From: Antedon bifida
Lineage: Eukaryota; Echinodermata; Crinoidea; Comatulida; Antedonidae
Direction of reading: 5' to 3'
NCBI GenBank assembly: GCA_963402885.1
Contig: OY727098.1
Location: 21,748,717-21,812,716, forward strand
DNA: 64,000 bases
How positions within the stretch are numbered: the stretch's first letter is position 1; the number at the start of each line of letters is the position of its first letter. Shown one piece after another: positions 12,801 to 27,800 of the stretch. A model generated the notes under the pieces. It was not told where the DNA came from. It saw only the letters and a program-made list of their open reading frames with translations, and made no database searches. Both the position numbers and the translations under genes were made by a program.

Positions 12801-15800
12801 GTACGCATGGACATACTCCAAATCCACTTAACCACCATAGGTTACTCGATTCTGTGTTTCTCCAATCCATACAATATTGCCTGTAATTGACCGTATTTTC
12901 GGTATTCATTTCCAATCTAAAGAACCATTGACCATTTAAGCCAGTATTACTCGTGGAATCTGGAGAATATCTTGAGTTAGCAGTTGGAAAATAATTTGAA
13001 TTTAGCTGGACGTTGTTGTATTCTCCATTTACTCCGACTCCATAACCAATAATCACATTTTTCTTATCAAGAACATCTGGATTCCACTGCATCCCATTGA
13101 TCTCATAATTAAATAATGTAAAACTATACACACCGTCTGTGATAAGTGCTGCTTGGAAGGTTGCCGTCTGTAAATATTAGAATGAACATGTGTGTTATGC
13201 ATTGGTTTACTATGCTATAAATTTTACTGTGGCGTGCAGAAGCAATTTCATTACCTCCTTTTCACACACCGCTCCACCCACTTTTTCTTCTGGAATATTC
13301 AGTAGTTAAATAAGACAAATCGAAAAAACGAAGACATAGCAGCCCGAAGGCAGAAATAAGAATTAAATTTATAATCACTCGAATATTAAGAGATTATAAA
13401 AGCATGACATTCAATGGTAAAAATAATAAAATGTCGTAAGGAAGAAAGATAGATTAAAATTCTGCTGATGTTATCAATTTACCAAGTAAGGGATTTGATT
13501 ATTCTGATATCTCTTAGTTTTGCATAATATGTAGTGTTAGTTTGGTATTGTATTCAATGTATACTAATCGTCAGGAAATGGTAAAAGGTAGAAAATATAA
13601 CCTGTACTCTTCAAGCGGTAAGTTACAACAACACGCGCAATACTTTTGCTTCACCATTATTTAGCATGAACTAAAAAATATAGTGCAAAGTATTACCTTC
13701 CCATCATTATTTTCTACCGGATATTGCGGTATTTTCTCCCATGTTACAACCAACATCCACTTGCCCATCCAATTATCGTCGAGATTCAGAATTCCCAATT
13801 GACTTGAAAATTGCCTTGTGCGATTTGATGCTAATGCTAACATTTCTATGTCACGTTCACCTCCTGTGTCCATATTATTTTGGTACACCTAAATTTGGAA
13901 AACAACAGTTGTTGCATTTGACTAGTAAAAGTAAAATTTTTATTGTTGAATAGTAGTATTACACCGTTGTAAACTAAAATAGCTATTATAGTGCATGGTC
14001 TATGTCTATGTCTATGGTTTATTTTATTGGTTTTCATAATGTCTTATCATTTTCAAATCTGGTAGGACTTAGTATTTATTTGACGAGAATAAGAGTGTGC
14101 TACTACAATATGACTAGACAGCCTATGACAGTGAATACCTTTATAAACTAAGTAGGATTAGTTGTTTTTCGATATGCTACTGATCAGAATAATGTAGGCA
14201 TACCGTGCACAATTATACTTACGTTGTAATACACTTCACCAATGTCACCCGATAAATCGGAATCCGCCCAGAACGGAGCGATAACTTTAAACGGGTAGTT
14301 TCTGTAGAGACCATCGGTTGGTGGATTTGCCAGTCCATATTTTGGAGCATTTTCTTGAGACAAAACAATTGCTCCATTTTCAGTACACTACAGGTAGTAC
14401 ATAAAATAATTTCAAATTTAGTTTTTAATGGTTTTCGTTAAAGAAAACCTAGAACTATTGTTTATGGAATGGTTCTATGTGTGGTAATGTTTTCTAAAAC
14501 AAAACAAAAACCTAAAACGAATTATTTGGGAGTCTATCTGTCTCCGTACAATAATAACAGTGAGATTGTATTGACATATATTGAAAACAGTTCAAAACAC
14601 TTAACTGACATAGGATAGAAAATCATAAATGTTGATTTGTGTACTCTCAGTATACACAGTAGGGGGTACTTACGTATATACTGTATATAAAATCGCCATG
14701 GAATGGAAATCCATTGGTAGGTTTAAAAGTCGGCGATACCTTCTCTGGTATATCATTGGAAGACAATTCATAAAGGGTATTTAGACTGTCGTCACCTTGT
14801 TCGGTACCCCACGGAAAGAAGAAATCAACTGGAATATATAATAGAATAATGTTATTTTATCGTTGTTAACATCGTATAATTATTGTTGTTTTAATCATGT
14901 TATCTATCAATTAAGAGATATGGCAATACTAAAATAAGGCAGGGAGAGCACATTTATAAAGAAAAGCCCCAAACAATAGAAAGAATATCAAGAGCAATCA
15001 GGGAGTTTTAAACTCCGTCAAAGCGTAAAAAGAGAACAATTGTCGATAATAAAGGAGGCAACAGTCAATAAAATTAATAAATTTTCGATGCGCGAAGCAT
15101 GCAGCATAACAGTTCGCCGTGACATCTAAAGTCCTATTTAAAATGAATTGCTTTATTCTCTCGTATTACTGCAATAACGAGCTGTTTAGATAAATACTTC
15201 CCCCTCTTCATAAGCCAGCTCGGTCTCTCAGAGTCAACCGTTTTGTCGAATTACCTCATTGTAAAACCAGCAGACTTAGGTCGTCTCCAGTTCCCACCAT
15301 GGTTGATATAATTAATAGGCACCACTAGCCCTTTTTTTTCGTTAAGTCAATGGGCCTTGTTTGGTTCCTTGTTGTAATTTGGTACCCCAGTATTTTAAAG
15401 ATATTTAATAAGTGAATGTTTTGATGTTTTTTATTCATGTATGTTTTTTTAATTCATGGTACGATATTTAATTTTAATAGGATGGTTCTATTTTTATAGC
15501 AATTTTATCAAATTTTTATATTTTTGTAATGCAATTCATTTCAGTCCTTGACCGTCGTTTTGTAATTGGCTGTATTTTTAATATACCGAATAAATAAAAA
15601 ATAAATAAATAAATAACAAAAATGACCAAATCTACAACATGTTATTTGGGTAAAACGTAGTTCATTACCTTCACAATTATATCCATCTCCAAAGAAACCT
15701 TCACCACATTCACATGTGTAACTTCCGTCATTGTTGAAGCACATGGAACCAATTTCTGCACATTCGTTAATCAGAAGGCATTCGTTTATATCTTAAAATA

Positions 15801-18800
15801 GAAAATATATATGTTGCTCTATTTATAATATTAACGAAAAGGAAGAAATAGAAGAATATTTGGTCTTTGTTTAGAAAGTATTACATATTATTAGGAGAAA
15901 ACGAATAATATGTGAATGAGTGAGAGCAAACGAGAGAAAACATTAACATTAAATGCAAAGTTAAATATTTAATTAAAATAAATGGTAAAGATTTGTGAAA
16001 TAAATATTACACTTTACCATTGCATTGTGTACCATTAACAACATATCCATCAGGACATTCACATCTGAAACCACCGTCTTCGTTGATACAAGTTCCAATT
16101 TGATCACATGTATAAGGATTTTCTGTACACTCATCAATATCTTGAGCACAAAAAAACAAAAAATATTATTATTATAATTTATAAGTGTGCAGAGTAACTA
16201 ATACTATTTCTTTTTTACTTTAAGGAAAATAGCCTGAGTTTAAATAAAATGTTACTCATTGAGTTTATTGTCGGCATACATACCTCGACACCCACGAGGA
16301 GCAGGCTGATCATATATTCCATTGTTACAAGTTGTAGCGACAGCTGAAGTTGGAACAAGCTCATACCCGTCCATTTCACAAACAAATTGCAAGTTACTAC
16401 CATGCGTATACGAACCAGTAATCACAACACCATCAACCGAGAGTTGAGGACAATCAGCTGTTTTAACAAAAACATTGTTAATTTCCAACAACCAAATTAT
16501 TTAGACCATTACACAATTAAAAGCCATTTTTTTTGTATATAAACTTATGTAAGAATAGTTCTATTATGTCTATTATGTCTATAATAGGTAACGTATGCCA
16601 ATTTTATACCAACCGTAACAACTAGGGAACTGAAACACACCGCCGATCAGACAAGGACTAACTGGCATACCAACTAAAGTATACCCTCTAAAACAGCTAT
16701 ATGTTATGTTTTCTCCAATTCCAAAATTACATTTCGTTCCTTCTATAATAACAGCATCAGGTATTATTGAAATATCCCACTTGCAAAATCCTTTGATATA
16801 AAATACATAAAATTGTTATTTTTACGGTACAGAACATCACATAATCTTTCAAGGCATGTATATTTTCATTCTGTGTTTGTATTTTTAGCCTACTTTTGAT
16901 GGCTACAACATTATAACATAATACATCGGTTGCTCATGTGGATAAATGATGATAAATGTACTCCGAATAATAAATGGTTTATTTTGAAAAAGAATATTAT
17001 AGCAATAATATTAGATAAAATGAATTAGAAAAATACAAAACCTGAGCAAAACGACTCTTCTTCTTCGGCACTGTTATAGCAATCGAAATAGTTGTCACAA
17101 ACATAACACTCTTGGATACATTTTGAACTGTTAGGACAACGGAACTCGGTTGAAAGGCAGGACCCTATAATTGTGTAACGAATTAGGAACACATTTTAGA
17201 TATCTCAATTATCTGGGAATGTTCAACTCACTAAAGATAGCAAAGTATTGGGTTTTAAAAAGTATTTAACATACCACAATTTTCTTCTGATTCATCAAAC
17301 GCGTCTTGACAATCCGGTAAGCCATCACACTTGAATCTGTCTGCTATACACTTTTCTGGACAGCGGAAAAACCCCACGTTGCAGGAAGCACCTGTTAGTA
17401 AAGAAGGCAGTGACAACAGTATTTACGTATACCATTTTAGTAAAAGAAAAGGCCTCACTTTTTTAGGCGAATTGCGGTTACAATTTATGCTAATGCCGTA
17501 CTGTGATGTCCTTTACCTTTACATGCATATCTCAAAATTAGATATATAACTACCCTGTATATATACATGTTGAACTATTACTGTACATTCATGCAAAACA
17601 CCAATTTTTGGGGGTTATTTTATTCGTAAAAAGATTAATTACATTTGTTTGTAAATAATTATTTGTTTTTAGTCTTCAAGAAAAACATTGTACAAATCAT
17701 TAATTATTTTCACGTTATGATTTGATGAATAAACGTATTTGTATTTGTAGCTTGACAAAAGAGCTTATCTACAAAAACCTACATTTGTTTAATTGACCCC
17801 CAAACGTGTTTATTTTTTCACTTAAAAAGTGTTTCAAATAATAAATGTCATCTTCATCATAAACATTTTGTGGGATATATGTTCTTTTCAAGTGATATGT
17901 ACCCTCACTTACCAGTTATTTCAATTGTAAAGGAACACATAGAATTCAGTCCTTCGTCATCAATTGCAACGTACATTAATGTATATGTGCCTTCTTCAAA
18001 TGAATCTCCAGAGACATACATATTACTGGCGAAGGGTATGACAGTAACCCCGCCAGCATTGTCTGTAGCGATTGCATCATTCCATATAATAACAATGCTA
18101 TTCGTGTTAATAGTCAGCATTGTATTGATATTACTTGGACATGTTATTCTTGGGGGTTCCATATCTAAAATAAAAATGATATATATTTATATTTTTTTTT
18201 GTAGGTGAAATTTATGTACATTCTTTGTGATCTACGTAAAGATCATAATACACAAAAATCAAATTGATCAATATATAGAATATTTAAAACAGCTGATTCC
18301 CGTACGGTGTTTTTTTTTCTACCGAACAAAACATCGTGCACTATCGTTGGTACTGGGCCATAATAGACCATCGTTCCTAAATAATAACGTAACCCTAATC
18401 CTCTAAATAATTTCTCACATTATGAAAATAAATATACAACCAGTAAAATCATTAAGAACATGAATATCAACATACAGTTACTAAACTTTTCTTTTTTTTC
18501 TCCTTTTCATTTCTCCAAAAAGCAAAAAGAAAAACATGGAATGATGACGTAAACAAATATGACTGGCAAATTGTGCAACTACATATTTACATATAAATAC
18601 ATATTTATACAGGATTACACAATCAGTTAAAAGAAAAACCTGTTTTATATTGTGGTCCTGTCAGCATCCACTACATACCAGTAGTCAACATCAACAAGTT
18701 CGGATGAGCTGAGGCGGCTAATTATAGTGAATGAATTAGATCTAATATCCATTTCAATAGTTTGTTTTTCAAAATACACTTACTAAACTGTGTACAATTT

Positions 18801-21800
18801 GGGACACCATAGTTACACAGCTTAATAATGTAAATTCTGTTTAACATGTATTATTTTAAAAGGAAATACACTATGTATTTACTAAATATATTTCCCTTGG
18901 TGTAGGCCTGATGTCGTCGAATCACCATCTTAAACTTTCTTCGTGGATCACTGGTTTTTTACTAAAAACTAAGATTGCGTAAGCGCAGATTCGCAGTCAC
19001 CGGTGATGATCAAATTTGCATAAGAAAGAAGTAGACCGACACAACGTTGATACGTTGATTCCACACAAAAGGAATAAACGATCGATTCCTATCTCTTGGA
19101 TTGTGTCAGATGTAATGCTATAATTATTACAAACGAAACAGGTATAGAAAATGTAGGTTACCTGATAAATTCGTTAGTAAACATTTAACTATGAATAAAA
19201 TATACCTGCGATGGTAATGTAGTAAACACAGGATGCATGTCGCCCCAAACTGTCTTGTGCTGTATATGACACGTTGTGTTGGCCGATTAGAAATTTAGTT
19301 TCTTCTGGAATAACATTTACATAAAAGTCACCATAAGCTCCATTGATAGTGGGCTCATCCAATTCAACAATTGCATAGTTTAACCCTACTCCAGTTGGAA
19401 GCGTGACGTCTGCTGGACACTCAATGATAAGTAGCACTAGTAATTTAAAATCAAACATAATGTATTTTGTTATTATTATTATTATTGCTAATTATAAAGT
19501 AATATTTTAACATAACTAAACATGACCAATTCCAAAAATATTTGAGCGTAAAATACTGATTAACTTCTAATTAAATGAGATAGTTACAATTTACACAGGT
19601 AAATACAAATATAAAATCTTATTTACATATTATAGAAATGGTTACTGAAGAATTAACTGTAATAACATATGAAGGTACTTACAAAAGGATGTTGTTGTCG
19701 GAACAGCTACAGTGGATGAACTAATACATTCGAGTACAACGTCAAAACATTCATTTTCAGAACAGCTACCAGGTGAACTAATCGTAACAGTTTTACTAAT
19801 TAGCGTATCATCAAAGCAAACTGCTGATACATTCACAGTCTCGCCAACAGGAACCTCAGCACAAATACGTCCCTTGTCATTAGTCATGTACATGGTCACA
19901 GAATCAGATTTCGAAATACTAAAGTAAAATTGTAGGCACGTTTAATATAGTAATCTAATCAACTTTAATAATCAGTATTATAAAAATAGAAATAGTGCGT
20001 AGGGGAGCTGTAACTTGGTTGTTAATTTGCTTGCCTTCCAATCTCAAGGTATAAGGTTCAATCCGGACATAGTAAAAGTGTTGTAACTCATGACTCTTTC
20101 AACTCCACTCTCTATATTACGCCTTAAAATGAGACTTAGTTTATAAGCACAATACATTATAAAATAGTTTATCCATCTTGTAACTGCCAAGTTGCTCGCT
20201 GTTGGATGCGTATTAAATAAAAAAAAATTTAAATTAAAAACCGGTAAAAAATATAAGTAATACATAAGAACACTTGAAATTTTCTAGTATCTCTAATTAT
20301 TGTGCATTGTAAGCTGTAAATTGGAGGACAATAGTAGAGAGCCACACAAAATGCCATGGATTCTTGTCATTTGATTGGATGATCGTACAGTACATTGAAC
20401 TCCTGCGTCATCATGATTTCGTTCGTTATAATGAGAGTAAAATTTGGTTACTAGAGTACGTGTTTTCGTGAATTTCGTTATATGTGCGTGGTTTATAACT
20501 ACAAAGCGAGAAACCACGCAGGACAAGAGACGGTTGGCTGATCGCATTCGAAAACCAACCAGAAGTGTCCGCCGTCTATAAGTGTTCTGGTACCCATCCA
20601 TACGATTTAGGCATTGCCCAGCCAGTCATTAAAATTAGTATTAAAAAAAAGTGTTTTATATTCGTGTAATAGAACAAATAATTTCATTCAGTGAAAATGT
20701 CTTATATTCACCTCGTGGAATTATTTGTATGGCTACCATTCCACTCATGGAAATTGACTATTTTTTAAAAATATCAGGTCATAATAGCTAGCAATGACAA
20801 CACATCAATATAAAATAGTGTATTTAACACACCTGATTTGTTAATAACGCATCGCGCACAGACCGATCAACGACACACTATGAATAGCATTTATAAACGT
20901 TCTGCCACCAGAGATTGTTTATTTCTGCTATTAACTGTTCTACTCCGCGTCCGAAATTGAATGGTCAAGCTGTCCAACATAATTAAAAAAGGATTAGGCC
21001 TAATTGAAAACAAAATAGAACAGTAAGTTTTGAATTCTTGAAGAGCTTGAAAATATCTCATACAATGAAGCAGTCAATCATTAAAAGCATGAAAATACAT
21101 TCATACCGAACACACAGCAATTACCAACTATCGAAGATGAACATTACAATTTAAGCGAAAAATGACAATAGAAAAAGATAACATAATAAACTAAAATGTC
21201 TTACGATATATTATGTCTTTCAATAGGAATATTACACTGGTCGTCACCACAAGTTTGAATTTGAACACAACCCATTGCATACGGTGTAGTAAATGTTTCT
21301 GGTAATTGTGTTGTTTGTTCCCGACATTGGAGAATAAGAGCAACTTCGCTACAAGTTCCTACAACACAATCACCGGTGGTTTCCGGAGTGACTGTTGCAT
21401 TGGCAATTGATCCATCTTCACATAACGCAGAAACAGTAATTGATTCACCGACCGTAGCAGCAACACATACAGTACCGTTAACATTAGTGGTATACATTTC
21501 AATTATTCCTGATGACTTCTCCAACACGCTAAAACAAAACAGGTAAACAAACAATAGTAAATTTAATAGAAAATAATATCATCAATGAACTTACAACTTC
21601 AACACCTAATTTCTATCAATTATGGAAGAATAACTTTGATTTGTTACCGAAACATATTATTTAAAACTTACCTTATGTTTGTAAAAACAACTGGTTCAAG
21701 ACACTGGTCGTCAGCACAAGTTTGAATATTAACACAACCCATTGCATACGGTGTAGTAAATGTTTCTGGTAATTGTGTTGTTTGTTCCAGACATTGGAGA

Positions 21801-24800
21801 ATAAGAGCAACTTCGCTACAAGTTCCTACAACACAATCGCCGGTGGTTTCCGGAGTGACTGTTGCATTGGCAATTGATCCATCTTCACATAACGCAGAAA
21901 CAGTAATTGATTCACCGACCGTAGCAGCAACACATACAGTACCGTTAACATTAGTGGTATGCATTTCAATTATTCCCGATGACTTCTCCAACACGCTAAA
22001 ACAAAACAGGTAAACAAACAATAGTAAATTTAATAGAAAATAATATCATCAATGAACTTACAACTTCAACACCTAATTTCTATCAATTATGGAAGAATAA
22101 CTTTGATTTGTTACCGAAACATATTATTTAAAACTTACCTTATGTTTGTAAAAACAACTGGTTCAAGACACTGGTCGTCAGCACAAGTTTGAATATGAAC
22201 ACAACCCATTGCATACGGTGTAGTAAATGATTCTGGTAATTGTGTTGATTGTTCTCGACATTGAAGAATAAGAGCAACTTCGCTACAAGTTCCTACAACA
22301 CAATCACCGGTGGTTTCCGGAGTGACTGTTGCATTGGCAATTGATCCATCTTCACATAACGCAGAAACAGTAATTGATTCACCGACCGTAGCAGCAACAC
22401 ATACAGTACCGTTAACATTAGTGGTATACATTTCAATTATTCCTGATGACTTCTCCAACACGCTAAAACAAAACAGGTTAACAAACAATAGTAAATTTAA
22501 TAGAAAATAATATCATCAATGAACTTACAACTTCAACACTTAATTTCTATCAATTATGAAAGAACAACTTTGATTTGTTAGCGAAACATATTATATAAAA
22601 CTTACCTTATGTTTGTAAAAATAACTGGTTCAAGACACTGGTCGTCAGCACAAGTTTGAATATGAACACATCCCATTGAATACGGTGTAGTAAATGATTC
22701 TGGTAATTGCGTTGATTGTTCTCGACATTGAAGGATAAGAGCAACTTCGCTACAAGTTCCTACAACACAATCACCGGTGGTTTCCGGAGTGACTGTTGCA
22801 TTGGCAATTGATCCATCTTCACATAACGCAGAAACAGTAATTGGTTCACCGACCGTAGCAGCAACACATACAGTACCGTTAACATTAGTGGTATGCATTT
22901 CAATTATTCCTGATGACTTCTCCAACACGCTAAAACAAAACAAGTAAACAAACAATAGTAAATTTAATAGAAAATAATATCATCAATGAACATACGGCCT
23001 CAATACTTAATTTCTATCAATTATGGAAGAATAACTTTGATTTGTAACCAAACATATTATTTAAAACTTACCTTATGTTTGTAAAAATAACTGGTTCAAG
23101 ACACTGGTCGTCAGCACAAGTTTGAATATGAACACAACCCATTGCATACGGTGTAGTAAATGTTTCTGGTAATTGTGTTGTTTGTTCTCGACATTGGAGA
23201 ATAAGAGCAGCTTCGCTACAAGTTCCTACAACACAATCACCGGTGGTTTCCGGAGTGACTGTTGCATTGGCAATTGATCCATCTTCACATAACGCAGAAA
23301 CAGTAATTGATTCATCGACCGTAGCAGCAACACATACAGTACCGTTAACATTGGTGGTATGCATTTCAATTATTCCTGATGACTTCTCCAACACGCTAAA
23401 ACAAAACGGGTAAAGAAACAATAGTAAATGTAATAGAAAATAATATCATCAATGAACTTACCACTTCAACACCTAATTTCTATCAATTATGGAAGAATAA
23501 CTTTGATTTGTTATCGAAACATAATATTTAAAACTTACCTTATGTTTATAAAAATAACTGGTTCAAGACACTGGTCGTCAGCACAAGTTTGAATATGAAC
23601 ACAACCCATTGCATACGGTGTAGTAAATGTTTCTGGTAATTGTGTTGTTTGTTCCCGACATTGGAGAATAAGAGCAACTTCGCTACAAGTTCCTACAACA
23701 CAATCACCGGTGGTTTCCGGAGTGACTGTTGCATTGGCAATTGATCCATCTTCACATAGCGCAGAAACAGTAATTGATTCACCGACCGTAGCAGCAACAC
23801 ATAGAGTACCGTTAACATTAGTGGTATACATTTCAATTATTCCTGATGACTTCTCCAACACGCTAAAACAAAACAGGTAAACAAACAATAGTAAATTTAA
23901 TAGAAAATAATATCATCAATGAACTTACAACTTCAACACCTAATTTCTATCAATTATGGAAGAATAACTTTGATTTGTTACCGAAACATATTATTTAAAA
24001 CTTACCTTATGTTTGTAAAAACAACTGGTTCAAGACACTGGTCGTCAGCACAAGTTTGAATATGAACACAACCCATTGCATACGGTGTAGTAAATGATTC
24101 TGGTAATTGTGTTGATTGTTCTCGACATTGAAGAATAAGAGCAACTTCGCTACAAGTTCCTACAACACAATCACCGGTGGTTTCCGGAGTGACTGTTGCA
24201 TTGGCAATTGATCCATCTTCACATAACGCAGAAACAGTAATTGATTCACCGACCGTAGCAGCAACACATACAGTACCGTTAACATTAGTGGTATACATTT
24301 CAATTATTCCTGATGACTTCTCCAACACGCTAAAACAAAACAGGTTAACAAACAATAGTAAATTTAATAGAAAATAATATCATCAATGAACTTACAACTT
24401 CAACACTTAATTTCTATCAATTATGGAAGAACAACTTTGATTTGTTAGCGAAACATATTATATAAAACTTACCTTATGTTTGTAAAAATAACTGGTTCAA
24501 GACACTGGTCGTCAGCACAAGTTTGAATATGAACACAACCCATTGCATACGGTGTAGTAAATGATTCTGGTAATTGTGTTGATTGTTCTCGACATTGAAG
24601 GATAAGAGCAACTTCGCTACAAGTTCCTACAACACAATCACCGGTGGTTTCCGGAGTGACTGTTTCATTGGCAATTGATCCATCTTCACATAACGCAGAA
24701 ACAGTAATTGATTCACCGACCGTAGCAGCAACACATACAGTACCGTTAACATTAGTGGTATGCATTTCAATTATTCCTGATGACTTCTCCAACACGCTAA

Positions 24801-27800
24801 AACAAAACAGGTAAACAAACAATAGTGAATTTAATAGAAAATAATATCATCAATGAACATACGGCCTCAATACTTAATTTCTATCAATTATGGAAGAATA
24901 ACTTTGATTTGTAACCAAACATATTATTTAAAACTTACCTTATGTTTGTAAAAATAACTGGTTCAAGACACTGGTCGTCAGCCCAAGTTTGAATATGAAC
25001 ACAACCCATTGCATACGGTGTAGTAAATGTTTCTGGTAATTGTGTTGTTTGTTCCCGACATTGGAGAATAAGAGCAACTTCGCTACAAGTTCCTACAACA
25101 CAATCACCGGTGGTTCCCGGAGTAACTGTTGCATTGGCAATTGATCCATCTTCACATAACGCAGAAACAGTAATTGATTCATCGACCGTAGCAGCAACAC
25201 ATACAGTACCGTTAACATCAGTGGTATGCATTTCAATTATTCCTGATGACTTCTCCAACACGCTAAAACAAAACGGGTAAAGAAACAATAGTAAATGTAA
25301 TAGAAAATAATATCATCAATGAACTTACCACTTCAACACCTAATTTCTATCAATTATGGAAGAATAACTTTGATTTGTTATCGAAACATATTATTTAAAA
25401 CTTACCTTATGTTTGTAAAAATAACTGGTTCAAGACACTGGTCGTCAGCACAAGTTTGAATATGAACACAACCCATTGCATACGGTGTAGCAAATGTTTC
25501 TGGTAATTGTGTTGTTTGTTCCCGACATTGGAGAATAAGAGCAACTTCGCTACAAGTTCCTACAACGCAATCACCGGTGATTTCCGGAGTGACTGTTGCA
25601 TTGGCAATTGATCCATCTTCACATAACGCAGAAACAGTAATTGATTCACCGACCGTAGCAGCAACACATACAGTACCGTTAACATTAGTGGTATGCATTT
25701 CAATTATTCCAGATGACTTCTCCAACACGCTAAAACAAAACAGGTAAACAAACAATAGTAAATTTATTAGAAAATAATATCATCAATGAACTTACAACTT
25801 CAACACCTAATTTCTATCAATTATGGAAGAATAACTTTGATTTGTTACCGAAACATATTATTTAAAACTTACCTTATGTTTGTAAAAACAACTGGTTCAA
25901 GACACTGGTCGTCAGCACAAGTTTGAATATGAACACAACCCATTGCATACGGTGTAGTAAATGATTCTGGTAATTGTGTTGATTGTTCTCGACATTGAAG
26001 AATAAGAGCAACTTCGCTACAAGTTCCTACAACACAATCACCGGTGGTTTCCGGAGTGACTGTTGCATTGGCAATTGATCCATCTTCACATAACGCAGAA
26101 ACAGTAATTGATTCACCGACCGTAGCAGCAACACATACAGTACCGTTAACATTAGTGGTATACATTTCAATTATTCCTGATGACTTCTCCAACACGCTAA
26201 AACAAAACAGGTTAACAAACAATAGTAAATTTAATAGAAAATAATATCATCAATGAACTTACAACTTCAACACTTAATTTCTATCAATTATGGAAGAACA
26301 ACTTTGATTTGTTAGCGAAACATATTATATAAAACTTACCTTATGTTTGTAAAAATAACTGGTTCAAGACACTGGTCGTCAGCACAAGTTCGAATATGAA
26401 CACAACCCATTGCATACGGTGTAGTAAATGATTCTGGTAATTGTGTTGATTGTTCTCGACATTGAAGGATAAGAGCAACTTCGCTACAAGTTCCTACAAC
26501 ACAATCACCGGTGGTTTCCGGAGTGACTGTTGCATTGGCAATTGATCCATCTTCACATAACGCAGAAACAGTAATTGATTCACCGACCGTAGCAGCAACA
26601 CATAGAGTACCGTTAACATTAGTGGTATACATTTCAATTATTCCTGATGACTTCTCCAACACGCTAAAACAAAACAGGTTAACAAACAATAGTAAATTTA
26701 ATAGAAAATAATATCATCAATGAACTTACAACTTCAACACTTAATTTCTATCAATTATGGAAGAACAACTTTGATTTGTTAGCGAGACATATTATATAAA
26801 ACTTACCTTATGTTTGTAAAAATAACTGGTTCAAGACACTGGTCGTCAGCACAAGTTTGAATATGAACACAACCCATTGCATACGGTGTAGTAAATGATT
26901 CTGGTAATTGTGTTGATTGTTCTCGACATTGAAGGATAAGAGCAACTTCGCTACAAGTTCCTACAATACAATCACCGGTGGTTTCCGGAGAGACTGTTGC
27001 ATTGGCAATTGATCCATCGTCACATAACGCAGAAACAGTAATTGATTCACCGACCGTAGCAGCAACACATACAGTACCGTTAACATTAGTGGTATGCATT
27101 TCAATTATTCCTGATGACTTCTCCAACACGCTAAAACAAAACGGGTAAAGAAACAATAGTAAATGTAATAGAAAATAATATCATCAATGAACTTACCACT
27201 TCAACACCTAATTTCTATCAATTATGGAAGAATAACTTTGATTTGTTATCGAAACATATTATTTAAAACTTACCTTATGTTTGTAAAAATAACTGGTTCA
27301 AGACACTGGTCGTCAGCACAAGTTTGAATATGAACACAACCCATTGCATACGGTGTAGTAAATGTTTCTGGTAATTCTGTTGTTTGTTCCCGACATTGGA
27401 GAATAAGAGCAACTTCGCTACAAGTTCCTACAACACAATCACCGGTGGTTTCCGGAGTGACTGTTGCATTGGCAATTGATCCATCTTTACATAACGCAGA
27501 AACAGTAATTGATTCACCGACCGTAGCAGCAACACATACAGTACCGTTAACATTAGTGGTATGCATTTCAATTAATCCTGATGACTTCTCCAACACGCTA
27601 AAAAAAACAGGTAAACAAACAATAGTAAATTTAATACAAAATAATATCATCAATGAACTTACAACTTCAACACCTAATTTCTATCAATTATGGAAGAATA
27701 ACTTTGATTTGTTACTGAAACATATTATTTAAAACTTACCTTATGTTTGTAAAAATAACTGGTTCAAGACACTGGTCGTCACCACAAGTTTGAATATGAA

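Larger units (their letters stand above)
19919..21204 (-). other. Long intron between array A and the converter exon
   Basis: This 1,286-base intron holds the SINE-like element and the degraded hairpin. The minus-strand open frame at 20293-20601 shows no domain, lacks array-like splice context and overlaps the sequence resembling the transposon ends. I call no gene here. Confidence 0.7.

Noticed and set aside
20293..20601. 102-residue minus-strand open frame
   Set aside because: No recognisable domain; it lies in an intron amid decayed mobile-element sequence.
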